From Cristatella mucedo (lineage: Eukaryota > Bryozoa > Phylactolaemata > Cristatellidae): a DNA stretch of 64,000 bases. The notes under the pieces are model-generated. The model was not told the origin of the DNA. It made no database searches and saw only the letters and a list, made by a program, of their open reading frames with translations. The stretch spans positions 3,588,501 through 3,652,500 of the forward strand of contig WPIO01000014.1 of assembly GCA_009760855.2 (NCBI GenBank), given 5' to 3'. Below are positions 50,286-59,522 of this stretch, piece after piece. A program made the position numbers and the translations under genes. Within the stretch, counting starts at the first letter, position 1; every line of letters starts with the position of its first letter.

Positions 50286-50486
50286 ATGGGCGAAATTCTT
50301 CGTGATGAGCCCGAAGGATTTTCCTCAACAGTAGTAAAAAAAGAACTCGAGACTCAACTTCCAACTGAGCAAGTACTGTCAGAAGAACTAGCAATGGAAA
50401 CTGATTCCTGCTCACATGATCCAGATTACGACCCCAACAACGAATCAGATTATGAATCAAAACAGACACGGTTTCTTCTAAGCTAA
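50286..50486 (+). CDS. Small acidic Polinton frame, 66 codons, unknown
   Basis: It starts at ATG 50286 (MGEILRDEPEGFSSTVVKKE) and is rich in Glu, Asp and Ser (HDPDYDPNNESDYESK). It ends just before the capsid reading frame and overlaps its likely N-terminal part in another frame, so it may be a separate small gene or the frameshifted start of the capsid gene. No function recognised. Confidence 0.45.
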   Translation: MGEILRDEPEGFSSTVVKKELETQLPTEQVLSEELAMETDSCSHDPDYDPNNESDYESKQTRFLLS

Positions 50487-52139
50487 TTACATTAACTGTA
50501 CCTGGAGAGCAAAACTTATCTGATGTGCTGTCAGATTCCTATCTGCTACTAGAAGGGCAGAATCGAGTTGCGGATGCGGCTGCAAACACCTATAAATCCC
50601 CCAATAGAAACCAAGCAGTAGGTCTTGTCAATAATGCTGCCGCCTGGTTGTTTAGCTCAGCAAGGGTTAGGCTTGAAGCAGAAGAGATTGAAGCTTTGAC
50701 TTTGGCAGAAGGCCCGGGTAAAGTTTCTACTCTGATAGGCCTGCTAAACTACCCAAATGACTGCGATGGGACAGAGGGTCCAGCAGCTTGGTGGAAAAAG
50801 GATGAGGTTGCTGGTACAACAGAGGATATGTACACGGGGCTCGGGAACTTTACTGGTCCTGCTGCCTCTGCTGGTGTGACGGCTTCGAATTATGGCTTAA
50901 TCTGTTGCAGAAGCCTTACTAGCACTCTTGCTGATACAGTTGGGACATTTAGTATTTCGCTGCCTCTTTCTAGGTTGTCGGTTTTCTGTGCAGATATGAA
51001 CCGAATATTATATAATATTCCATTTAGTCCAGAACTTACGCGCGTTAGTGGCACTGACTATAACGCTTTAACGACTGGACCACACACCTATTTAGGACAG
51101 CATTTAGTGGGTCCCTGTGATTCGTCCTTCATGTGCTCATGCGTGCTGACACTGTGCATGCTGCCACTAACCACATTTGCATGCTGACCCTGTTCATGTC
51201 ACCCCTAACCATGTTATTCATTTTGTTTGTTTGTTTATCAAGCATGATATTACTCACCATTCAATTGCATTCCCTTAGCAGCAAATGTAAAGCGCCTAGA
51301 GAGAAATTGAGTTCTCTGAGGGGGCTTTACCAAGTGCATTATTATTATCCTTATTATTATTATTATTAATGACTGGACCAACAGTGCTTGCTGCCAATTC
51401 TGTTAATGCGATGACAACTAGAGGAACTGTGGCTGCTAACGGAGATGGCGTTTGGACTGGTTTCAGGATTGCTATGATGAAAATGAGGCTAATTGTTCCT
51501 TGTGCTACTCCTGCTCTTAGCATTGATAGGGATCTAGCAGAAATCTCAAGTGAGCGCGGAAGAAGCTTAAGCTAAATTACAGAGTGAGACGATATGAAAA
51601 CATAACAGTAACTAGTCTTAACCAAGGCTTAAAATTCACTTAGTCACTATCCGTACAAAACACGGTTGACAAAGTTAGATGGTTCATTGTTGAGGCACAA
51701 AATGCAAACAAATACAATAACTACACACAAAATCCTGGTACTTACAATCATGGAAACATTAGGAATGCTGTTGTGTTGGCTAATCGTTCTACTCAGTACC
51801 CTGCTTTAGCTAGAAGCAGTTATCCCAAGGACGGAAGATGCTCAACCGAATGCCTTGATTTCACTCATTCCAGAAAACAATTCCTAGGTCTTAATGAAGT
51901 TACTGAGCCTTTCGGAGTTATTTATCCAGAATGGCTAACAATGTATCCAATTTATCTAGTTAACTTGCAATACAATCATTAGCCCCTCAGGAATACTACT
52001 AGACTTTTAAGTTACTATTGAGCTCAATGAGTTAATTCCTGCAGACACAAATGTTAGGTTTCATTACTTGACGATCTGTGATAACACTGCAGAGTTTACT
52101 TCTAACGGCAATGGAAGTCAGTTTACTTGCATGAAGTAA
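50465..52139 (+). pseudogene. Polinton major capsid protein (double jelly-roll type), interrupted by a LINE
   Basis: The capsid shell protein of this virus-like group. The longest piece (about 50474-51082) has features of Polinton/adintovirus capsids: AAWLFSSARVRLEAEEIE, LIGLLNYPNDCDG, GTFSISLPLSRLSVFC. The frame resumes after a LINE at 51371 and continues to 51575; later pieces (51665-51980 with NPGTYNHGNIRNAVVLANRS-type sequence, and 52000-52139 with ELNELIPADTNVRFHYL) reach a stop at 52137. Besides the LINE, at least two frame disruptions are present. Assignment rests on remembered family patterns, not on a search. Confidence 0.8.
51083..51370 (+). mobile_element. LINE B 3' end inserted in the capsid gene
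   Basis: 288 bases of LINE B 3' UTR ending TTGAGTTCTCTGAGGGGG and an ATT repeat. GACTGGACCA occurs on both sides (51073-51082 and 51371-51380), a 10-base target-site duplication that fixes the ends. 5'-truncated. Confidence 0.93.
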
Positions 52140-52408
52140 GCATGGATTTATGACAATATAGATACCAAATAAAATTCTTACCTGGTATAAGATGGAAAAG
52201 TTTGATTTTGTTTAGGGTTCGGAAGAATGGAAGAAAACAATGACTTTGAACATTGGGAGATCAGAGGCTTATTCTATTCTTGGGGCAGGAATGGTATTTT
52301 GGGATCAATGTGGTTATCACATAGATCTGATAGCTAATCAAAAGATAAAAAGATATATTGCAAACAGCTCAACAAAAATATTTCCACCAATGCTATTTCG
52401 CAAGGTGT

Positions 52409-52458
52409 TTGAACCAATTGCTGCTAAAAATAGTTGAACCAATTGCTGCTAAGTTCTT
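52409..52458. repeat. 25-base tandem duplication
   Basis: TTGAACCAATTGCTGCTAA occurs at 52409 and again at 52434. The duplication adds 25 bases and breaks the reading frame of the surrounding Polinton gene. Confidence 0.9.
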
Positions 52459-52669
52459 GAAAATGAAATTTATTGCTAAACTTGAAAACGCAAATGATTG
52501 CTTTAGTCGTGGAGTTTACAGATATTCCCTAATGGAATAATTGAAGGGCACACTTTAATAGAGACTAAATTTTTGTGGAGCAGGCAAATACAAGATGGAG
52601 TAATACCTAAACCGTATCACGCACAGTGTGTACTCGGTTTACATGCGTTAGGATGGAATGAATGCATTT

Positions 52670-53232
52670 ATGTAATGTAATGTATCTCCGTCTGTAACTC
52701 CACAAAGTCATAAAGACCATGTGGGTGTTACGCAGGAGAGTTTTGTATAGCACACTCACAGCCTAAGCGGCTTTCGGTACGCATTCGGTAGCCAACAGAC
52801 TTCGTCTCACGTAACAAAGAGAAAGTGGGAAGCATAGCAGAGTCAGGAGAGCAGTTGAGGTAGTGAGTAGCATGGAAGTAGCAGCTCAGGATCGCTGAAA
52901 AGGATGAGCCATAGTCGGCAGCAGGAGAGTAGTTGTCGTTACGTAAGAATTGTGGAAGAGAGTTCCACATTCTAGGACCTGCAGAGCTAAAGCTTCTGTC
53001 GCCAACGGTCTTTAAGCGGAGGAATGGAATAGCTAATTTATTGTCCACACAGAACCTGAGCGCGCGAAGAGGCTGAAACTGGTGCAGCAGCTCAGCTAGG
53101 TACGACAGAGCCAAGCCGTGGTGGGCCTTGTGGGTCATCGTAAGAACTTTTATGTGTATCCGTTGCTCAACCGGCATCATCTAAGCTCTTTTAGCAAAGG
53201 AGACACGTGCTCAAACCTCTGGGAATTGAAGA
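52670..53232 (-). mobile_element. LINE A copy inserted in the Polinton
   Basis: Well-preserved antisense LINE A, 5'-truncated. The 3' end at 52670 is TAATGTAATGTATCTCC-like. The - strand frame 52728-53180 keeps MMPVEQRIHIKVLTMTHKAH, LALSYLAELLHQF and RMWNSLPQFLRN. It is closely similar to the 29698-30772 copy, so it is a fairly recent insertion. A clear target duplication was not identified. Confidence 0.9.
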
Positions 53233-53463
53233 CTTTAATCCGAATTTGAAATAATGGTGCCAGGATTGAACGGTGAAGATGCTCCTATTGATTTTATTGT
53301 TGCAGGACATGTAAGGATTCCTACAAAAACAGAAATAAACATGCCATTAAGGTGTCCATTGCTTATGTATCTGCTTGAGAATGAAAGGTATTATGATTTT
53401 GAGTTTGACTTGATTTGCAAGTATGGTAGATTTATTAACAAGTTAATCCGGGATTTGAAATAA

Positions 53464-53589
53464 AGTATTGCATTAGGCGATCACTACAACAAGTTGTGGA
53501 AGAAGACGATCCTGGTAGGTTTACAAGAATTGTTCCAATAGTTAGAGAAGTGCTTGATAAATCTAAAGTTGTAATAGCAAAGTATATAC
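53464..53589 (+). pseudogene. Remnant frame upstream of the fibre gene
   Basis: One frame reads QQVVEEDDPGRFTRIVPIVR, then EVLDKSKVVIAKYIHE, without stop for about 40 codons, but has no start and lies in a different frame from its neighbours. It may be the C-terminus of the preceding gene after a frameshift. Function unknown. Confidence 0.35.
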
Positions 53590-54441
53590 ATGAATCGCAA
53601 AGTAGATCTTGGTGCTTACGTTACGAAGTTCAATGGTTATTTGTTGTCTGATCTTTGTGAAAATGGGAACAGAGTTGCGAATCTTGCTGACCCAGTTAAT
53701 TCAAGTGATGCTGTTACAAAATCTTCTGCTGATGCCAATTTTTTAGTTACTGGAAACGGAGCAAATGATTTCAAAGGCGTGGCTGCTGCTTATGTGGGGC
53801 CTGGAGTAAATCCAAGAGATGCTGTTAATGTTTTCCAAATTAGTAATTATGTTACTAAATCAGGAGATACGATGAAAGGAGATTTAAAGATGAACAGCTT
53901 TGCTATTCCTTCGGCTTATTGGAAATCAGCGACTACTACTCCTCCTGTTCTGCCTGATGATTTTTGCGTTACTTATGGAGGAATGAAAAGAGATGTAGTA
54001 TTGTATGGCAGCCCTGCAACAACGACGCAAAATTTGGGAAATAATTCGATAATTAATTCTGCTAATCCTGGTGATGCGGTGACGAAAAGCTTTGCTAAAA
54101 AAATAGTAACAAAAATAACAGAAGTGATTCACGTTTCGTTTAATCCGAGGTCTATGAATTCAATTATCAAGACCTCAGTTAATTATTCGTGGACTAATAA
54201 AAGTGCTCCACCACCAATAATGCTTAGCGTGATGGTTTTTGGGAATTCTAATTGTGTTTCCCTGCGGCCCAGCTCCGATACTGCTGTAGTTTCGGGAGAA
54301 GTGAGCGCAATAAACAGTGTAAGCACAGGTACAAACTTTAAGTGTTACGCATTTTTCAATAGGCTGACTACTGACTATTACTTTGTTGATAGTATATGTA
54401 ATTTAAGAGTCAATCTCTTGGTCAGCTATGTATTCACGTGA
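53590..54441 (+). CDS. Fibre-like Polinton protein, 283 codons, intact
   Basis: An uninterrupted frame from ATG 53590 to TGA 54439. The N-terminal two thirds carry repeats of the phage tail-fibre type: NRVANLADPVNSSDAVTKSS near residue 27, VGPGVNPRDAVN near 69, KSGDTMKGDLKMNSF near 90, and NLGNNSIINSANPGDAVTKS near 148. These N-L-x-x-P-x-x-x-x-D-A-V-T-K and G-D-T-M-x-G-D-L-x-M motifs are known from trimeric fibre shafts of phages and large DNA viruses. The last ~110 residues look like a beta-rich globular head. It would be a virion surface or attachment protein (inference). It is the longest fully open gene in the element. Confidence 0.78.
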   Translation: MNRKVDLGAYVTKFNGYLLSDLCENGNRVANLADPVNSSDAVTKSSADANFLVTGNGANDFKGVAAAYVGPGVNPRDAVNVFQISNYVTKSGDTMKGDLKMNSFAIPSAYWKSATTTPPVLPDDFCVTYGGMKRDVVLYGSPATTTQNLGNNSIINSANPGDAVTKSFAKKIVTKITEVIHVSFNPRSMNSIIKTSVNYSWTNKSAPPPIMLSVMVFGNSNCVSLRPSSDTAVVSGEVSAINSVSTGTNFKCYAFFNRLTTDYYFVDSICNLRVNLLVSYVFT

Positions 54442-54541
54442 ATAATGGAGATTAATCAGTAATACTACTAGTTCCGTTAGCTTGTTTGCTTTTCGCTTGC
54501 CTTTGATAAGTGGAAATAGTTTTGCAATGAGTGCTATTGTT

Positions 54542-54862
54542 TCATGCTCGGCTCACCGACGATTGCGATAGACTTAGGAGCACCTTTCTACAGTGCTTCT
54601 TGGCAAGAGCATAAATCTTTGTTGGTTTTGATTTGGTCAACTTACTCCAAGCATAGTGGCAATCCGCGCAGATAAGGATCGTATTTTTTCGCAGGATGCC
54701 GGAGTCAAATTTGGTTTCTGTTAAATTGAAATCGCTCAAATCACATCGTAATTCATCCTTTAGCTTTGGCCTTTGCTTTATTTGTTTACACTTCGGATCA
54801 TTGCTTTCGAGGTATTCTTTTTCTGAAAAAGTCTGGGAACAAATTTTGCAAAATATTTCCAT
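54542..54862 (-). CDS. Cys-rich Polinton protein, 106 codons, intact, antisense
   Basis: Begins MEIFCKICSQTFSEKEYLES and contains a second pair ICADCHYAW near residue 66, plus Cys in DPKCKQ and ELRCDL. The C-x2-C ... C-x2-C-H arrangement suggests a zinc ribbon, possibly DNA- or protein-binding (inference). It is transcribed against the flanking fibre and integrase genes and ends in a Lys/Ser-rich tail. It is open although the next gene is broken. Not recognised as a known family. Confidence 0.55.
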   Translation of the reverse strand: MEIFCKICSQTFSEKEYLESNDPKCKQIKQRPKLKDELRCDLSDFNLTETKFDSGILRKNTILICADCHYAWSKLTKSKPTKIYALAKKHCRKVLLSLSQSSVSRA

Positions 54863-54889
54863 TCTCTATAGAATTTCCTTCTTAACTTT

Positions 54890-55700
54890 AAGAGAGAGGA
54901 GAAAGGAAGATAAGTATGAGCCGGATTCAGATGTCAGAGCCAGGTATTCAAACCAAGACCAAAAGTAATTCCATATGGTTTCTTTGTCACAGAAGTGCCT
55001 AATGAACGTCATCAAGCAGATATACTGTATATGCCAACTGATTCGGGTTATAAATACGCATTAAGCGTGATTGATGTTGCTTGTAAGTATACTCAGGAGC
55101 ACTTAAAATAAAAACATCGAAACAAGTAAAACAAGCAATAATTGATATTTACTCAAAGGGGCCTTTAGAATTGCCGAAAAGGTTTACAGTAGATCCTGGT
55201 TCAGAGTTCAAAAGAGAATTCAAGAAAGAAATGAATTAACATGGAAAGCGCGTGATAGAAGCGACTAGCAAGAAAAGTGTTGCGTTAGTTGAGAGAATGA
55301 ATAGAACGATAGCAGAAAGAGCTTTTATTGCTCAGTGTGAAAAAAAATTAGAAAGTGAATTCCGGCGATCCTACTCGAAACAAGGAGTGGATTGAGAATC
55401 TACCTAAGGTTTTAGATTACCTTAATAATAACATTACAAGAACAACAGGAGAAGAACCGGTAAAAGCCATAAAAAAGAAATAGTCAAACAAAAGAAACCA
55501 GAGTACCATAGAAAAGTATGAAAACAGGAAGAGTCATTTGAACTAGGAACAACTGTTAGATATTTACTAGAACCGGGCGAAGGAGAAGATAAAAAATGAA
55601 GAAGATCTACAGATTCGATATGGAACTTGACAAAACATACGACTGTTAGAATAATGGTAATGAAAGATCAACCAGTTAGATATTTCCTATAAGATATAAA
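54890..55700 (+). pseudogene. Polinton retroviral-type integrase, broken
   Basis: The enzyme that inserts the element. The DDE core is readable in pieces: ERHQADILYMPTDSGYKYAL (first Asp region, near 55005), KGPLELPKRFTVDPGSEFKR (second Asp, near 55160) and VERMNRTIAERAF (catalytic Glu, near 55290). The C-terminal part shows RYLLEPGEGED near 55560 and DQPVRYFL near 55660, like the chromodomain/SH3-like end of Polinton integrases. Several stops (after YTQEHLK near 55107, after KEMN near 55238) and frameshifts make it inactive. Confidence 0.88.
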
Positions 55701-55743
55701 GAGAAGTTTTATCAACGAAAAATTTCAAATAATCAAACAGTAA

Positions 55744-56100
55744 TCAAACTTCTTGAACGGTGTCTATTTCACTCATGGCTCTAACAATATCATCGAATTC
55801 TTCTTCTCTGGTCATTCCATCATCAGACAAAGCATCGGTTACCTTTGAGATAAACTTTACATTTGCTTCTAGATTTGCTCTTTTGCATTTGTCTATTTCA
55901 GCTAGGACACCATCAATTAATAACAACATTATAGTTACTGCGGCGAATGCAGGAACAACGTTTGATAAGTCTGGGACTGATGGGATGTAAGTGCTGGTAA
56001 TCGTTACTCCTAGCGATATGACGATGTTTACAAATTTCAGTGCATATCTTACCTTCGTTAAACTCATTAGGCACTGCCTTCCTTTGCTATTGTATTGCAT
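55744..56100 (-). CDS. Small membrane protein of the Polinton, 118 codons, intact
   Basis: Starts at 56100 just inside the right terminal repeat and reads inward. Two hydrophobic stretches (FVNIVISLGVTITSTYI near residue 23 and VVPAFAAVTIMLLLIDGVLA near 48) are followed by a charged, probably helical C-terminus (DKCKRANLEANVKFISKV, then a Glu/Asp-rich end). Its place as the first gene from the right end, facing left, recalls small terminal genes of related elements. No function recognised. No stop or frameshift. Confidence 0.55.
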   Translation of the reverse strand: MQYNSKGRQCLMSLTKVRYALKFVNIVISLGVTITSTYIPSVPDLSNVVPAFAAVTIMLLLIDGVLAEIDKCKRANLEANVKFISKVTDALSDDGMTREEEFDDIVRAMSEIDTVQEV

Positions 56101-56159
56101 AACTTATTCAGACCTTTGGTTGACACACTTTTTGCGCAGGTCGGACATCATTGCTATAT

Positions 56160-56336
56160 TAACTTTGCAAATGTTTTGTTACTATAATATACAACCCTCT
56201 GCTACAAGTAGGATGTAAATGAATGGTATGGAGACTAGGGACATGTGGAGATCGATGAATCTACCGACCGCAGTGACAGTTAGATGACGAGATAGACATG
56301 TGCTCTAGGGTCCACACCGTTCATTTACAAACTACT
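56160..56336 (-). repeat. Right terminal inverted repeat of the Polinton, with internal hairpin
   Basis: The reverse complement of the left repeat with scattered differences. 56207-56336 is a 130-base imperfect palindrome like its partner. Homology extends inward through TACTATAATATACA. Confidence 0.92.
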
Positions 56337-57077
56337 CGGAGATGCCAGTTGAGTATCAAAGTCTAAAGCCATTGGCCGTCGGCGGGGTGAGGGGCTAGTG
56401 GTTTTAGCTGCGCGTAAGGCAATCCGGGAGCGAAGCCTCGATAGTGCCACCCTGCTCGCCCTCTCTCTTTTTCTACCAGGCCGAGAGCTGGCTGCTTTAA
56501 GGTGCAGCCAAAAAGTAAATGGGACTACGGCCCATTGTAAATTGCTCCAACCGGCATCAAAAAAGGGTGGACTCGTACTTACTTGCTTTTTTTTATAGAT
56601 GTGTCTGAAAATCCTTCAGAGGTGATTGACCCTGGGTGAGCAGAGCAACGCTTGGCGTCGGAAGGAGTCGCCTTTCTTCGTCGAGGGCCTAAAGAGATCT
56701 TTCTATGTAGACAGATCCTTTGGAGATCCTTTTGTGCGGGATTGCAAGGCTGCTTTGCTTTTAAAAACCCGTACTATCAATACATTGTGGTAAATAGGCG
56801 TGTCGCGTACTAACCACGGTAAGTCGCCTAGTGCTGTTAGCATTCAGCCATTTTGGATGAATCGGTATGACCTAAAATAGTCCACGTTTGATGCCTTTTG
56901 AAGGTCAGTCTGTCCTGATCCTATGTGAAGCTTGCACTCACTAGTGTTAGCTACCCTAATGTCGTAGTCAGTAAGTTGCCAAACAAATGGGCTACGGCGA
57001 ACCTTGAGTTGAGTCAGAGGAACAAACTCGTCAGTTGGCTACAGCTGCAGCATTTCACCAGTACGAGAAGGTCGGTT

Positions 57078-57184
57078 GGGGGATTGAGCGGACGGGGATT
57101 GAGCAGAAGGGGATTGAGCAGACGGGATTGAGCAGAAGGGGATTGAGCAACGGGGATTGAGCAGAAGGGGATTGAGCAGAAGGG
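57078..57184. repeat. Minisatellite, about 7 units of 13-17 bases
   Basis: Units of the type GGGATTGAGCAGAAGG vary by GAGCGGACG and GAGCAACG versions. The open frames through it (Arg/Gly/Leu/Ser or Pro/Ser repeats) follow from the repetition. Confidence 0.93.
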
Positions 57185-57679
57185 TCAATGGAAGCTAATT
57201 TTATGAGGACAGCACCTACGAGATTTCGCGATTTGCGCTGGAAGTTTAGTACACAAAGGAACACTCAGCAGAGAGAATGAGATCCGCATTTGGTAAGACG
57301 TTTGGAATTTAAAAACGTTGCTGCCTTAATGGCGCTCTAGCCATGGCGGTCGTTGCACCCGGACTCAGTAGGCAGCTCCAGAGGCCTATTCAGTATTTAG
57401 CCAAGGAGGAGGCCAACGTTGAGCAAGCCTCGGAGTACGCAAGGGAGTTACCGGGTCTTCGCCGCTCGGGGCACTCTTCACGTTGTTTCAAGGTCAGGGC
57501 CCGCTAGCTTCCTTTTGTTAAGCCTAGGGACAGCTGTTATCCTATTGGGCTTTGACAGTAAGTTATAACCTTTCAAGCCTACAGGTTGTCTCGATGAGCC
57601 GGTCTCCTTTCGCTACGTCTGCGGACGCCTCTCACCCTATCGGGCTTCGACGGCAAGTAATGAATTGTCGCCCGCGAAG

Positions 57680-58140
57680 ATGGCGGACGACCTCCAGAAA
57701 GCGAATAATAAACATGCAACAGGACAACGATCAACCTCGAAGGGGCCGCTCACTGTGCCTTTACTCCAGCGCGGCGAAAGGAGCCAGTTGCAAGAGCTCA
57801 ACGAAGCTAGGGCAGAAACATGCCCGGAGCAAGCCCGTTCAGATACCCCCCGCGGAGGGCGAAGACCAAACGACGAAGCCGCGGTAAACTTTGCATCGGA
57901 GGTTTGATGAACCAAGTGGCCTCGGTAGAAGCTATCGCTAAGGCACATCGCTATCATTCGCACAAACGCAGCGCAAGTATCCGAGGCTCACAGCCGCGAG
58001 ACCGTTGCTGACAGCACTAGAAACTTGGAGCTATTGGCTATTAAGTCGAATACAGCTGGGTATGCAGACAATAGCGAGAACCACAGAGACCCGTGCCAAT
58101 CAAGACTCAGAATTCAGCTTGCCCACTATTGTTCGTAGCG
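57680..58140 (+). pseudogene. Possible gag-like retroelement remnant
   Basis: From ATG 57680 (context GCGAAGATGG) a 75-codon frame encodes a hydrophilic protein beginning MADDLQKANNKHATGQ, with QRGERSQLQELNEARAET. After two stops and a third, the same frame goes on with QVSEAHSRETVADSTRNLEL. Polar, coiled-coil-like composition recalls the first frame of some DIRS or LTR-type retroelements, but no reverse transcriptase or terminal repeat was seen. It could also be a host 5' exon. Confidence 0.3.
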
Positions 58141-58202
58141 TCTTGCATCATTTAATTGCAGCCGTTTACTGTTTGACAAGTCAGCGTCGGATAAGCACCG
58201 AC

Positions 58203-58340
58203 ATGCCGGATTGGCCCAGTGTTTAACATGCCGGCTCCGACTAAGGTCAGGCAGAGGTCGTGGGCTCGAGCCCCGCGGCGTGTGTGAAGCGCCTGAATAG
58301 AGATTGGGTTCTCTTGGGGCGCTATGCAAATGAATTATAT
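58203..58340 (+). repeat. SINE-2 (tRNA-derived)
   Basis: GCCGGATTGGCCCAGTG head, B box GTCGTGGGCTCGAGCCCCG, GTGTGAAGCGCCTGAATAGA and tail GATTGGGTTCTCTTGGGGCG, then CTATGCAAATGAATTATATA. Confidence 0.87.
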
Positions 58341-59522
58341 ATATGTATTTATTTATTTTTTTATTTATGCTGAAGCAGCTCCTTCCGACGAAGGACTGCT
58401 GTCCCCACCAGTGTATTAGCATCTCTCATAGGATTTAGGACGCCGAAGATTCCGACGCGTGCAATCTGATAATCCTAATAAAGGAGCCGCAAATAAACGC
58501 TGCTGGCAACCATGAACAAGCGCCCGATCCATGAACAACCATGAACAAGGGCTGCCTACATTTAAACACTCACCCTCTCTGTACTAGCAAAAGAGCATAC
58601 TGTGGAAGTGGCTGAAGGAGGCATGCTACGAGACAAACTTGCTGTCCTGTGGGATTTCATGTGGCTACGGCCGTGGCTCATAGGGAACATGGTAGAGCTT
58701 ATGTATTGTAACATAGGGAATGAGCAGGATAACCGACCACTGCCCACTGCCCACTCAGCAGCGCTGCCAGTTAACAAGACCTCTCATTTTTAGCTTGCAC
58801 TTGCATTCGACTGTCGGCAGTTATTGATGGAACTTCAATCCAGTGTGGTGAAAGTGCCATCATTAGTTAGGAAGCGTAGGGGCGTACCAAGGTGTACGTC
58901 AGCAGAGGAAGTTGTCAGGTGCTGGACTGCGGAGTGCCTGTGGCTAGCAAAGCCTCCCTCAGCTGTCGCGAACTGTACAATAATGCGCCAGCTCCCGGCT
59001 TTTGCCTTATCGGCTCACCAGGTTCGGATCACGACTGCAAATATACCTAGCGACCGGATGTCTGCCAGTTGCGACTTATGGCAGAGATAAGCATGACAAC
59101 TTGTGCACTGAGGTGGTAGTTATGCCAATTAAGAGATAGCGATAGCTGTGGGACTGGCTTCGTGCTGGCTATTGACAGTGTACATTGAATGCAATACGAC
59201 TGACTGTACGTGAAGCATCGGTGCTTCGCGATGCCGCACTATCTTCCGCTGCTGCTGCTACTGCTGCTACCAAAGTAGCTTAGGTGAGAGATGCTACTTC
59301 GCATGCACCGTAGGTGAGCCACGTGGAAGTTCATTCCTATTCGTCCGTCCAACGTCAGTCCTTGAGAGTTTGCATTGCAGAGATGTGCGAGACAGTCGTC
59401 AAATCGTTCATCTTTCATGAAACAATAGCCGAACACTTTCATCAAGCTATAGGTGCAATGCTCGGCAAGACATCCAATCAACAGCACGTTAGTGTAGCGC
59501 CATGAGGTCGCTGCAATTGTCA

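Larger units (their letters stand above)
52190..53463 (+). pseudogene. Unidentified Polinton gene, split by a LINE A insertion
   Basis: The first part (52190-52670) reads MTLNIGRSEAYSILGAGMVF, then ANQKIKRYIANS and, after a 25-base tandem duplication, FLKMKFIAKLENANDCFSRG. The second part after the LINE (53254-53463) reads MVPGLNGEDAPIDFIVAGHV, then NMPLRCPLLMYLLENERYYD. By position after the capsid gene it could be a minor capsid (penton) or another structural gene, but I do not recognise it. Whether the two parts are one gene is inferred from adjacency only. Confidence 0.5.
48003..56336. mobile_element. Polinton/Maverick virus-like DNA transposon, internally deleted
   Basis: Both ends carry related inverted repeats of about 175 bases starting AGTAGTATGTAAATGAATGG and AGTAGTTTGTAAATGAACGG. 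CGGAG flanks both sides (47998-48002 and 56337-56341; CGGAGA if one terminal base is shared), in line with the 6-base duplications Polintons make. Inside are DNA polymerase B, a double-jelly-roll major capsid protein, a fibre-like protein and a retroviral-type integrase, the defining set for Polintons/adintoviruses. At 8.3 kb, including two LINE insertions, it is well below the usual 13-20 kb. I found no packaging ATPase or cysteine protease. It integrates by its own integrase and replicates by its own protein-primed polymerase when intact (family knowledge); this copy is dead. Confidence 0.93.
56337..59522. other. Region between the Polinton and the TspO-like gene
   Basis: It contains a minisatellite (57078-57184), a possible gag-like frame (57680-58140) and a SINE-2 copy (58203-58340), listed separately. 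56345-57070 and 58350-59520 show no recognised feature; the latter should include the 3' UTR of the - strand gene ending at 59523. Confidence 0.6.
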
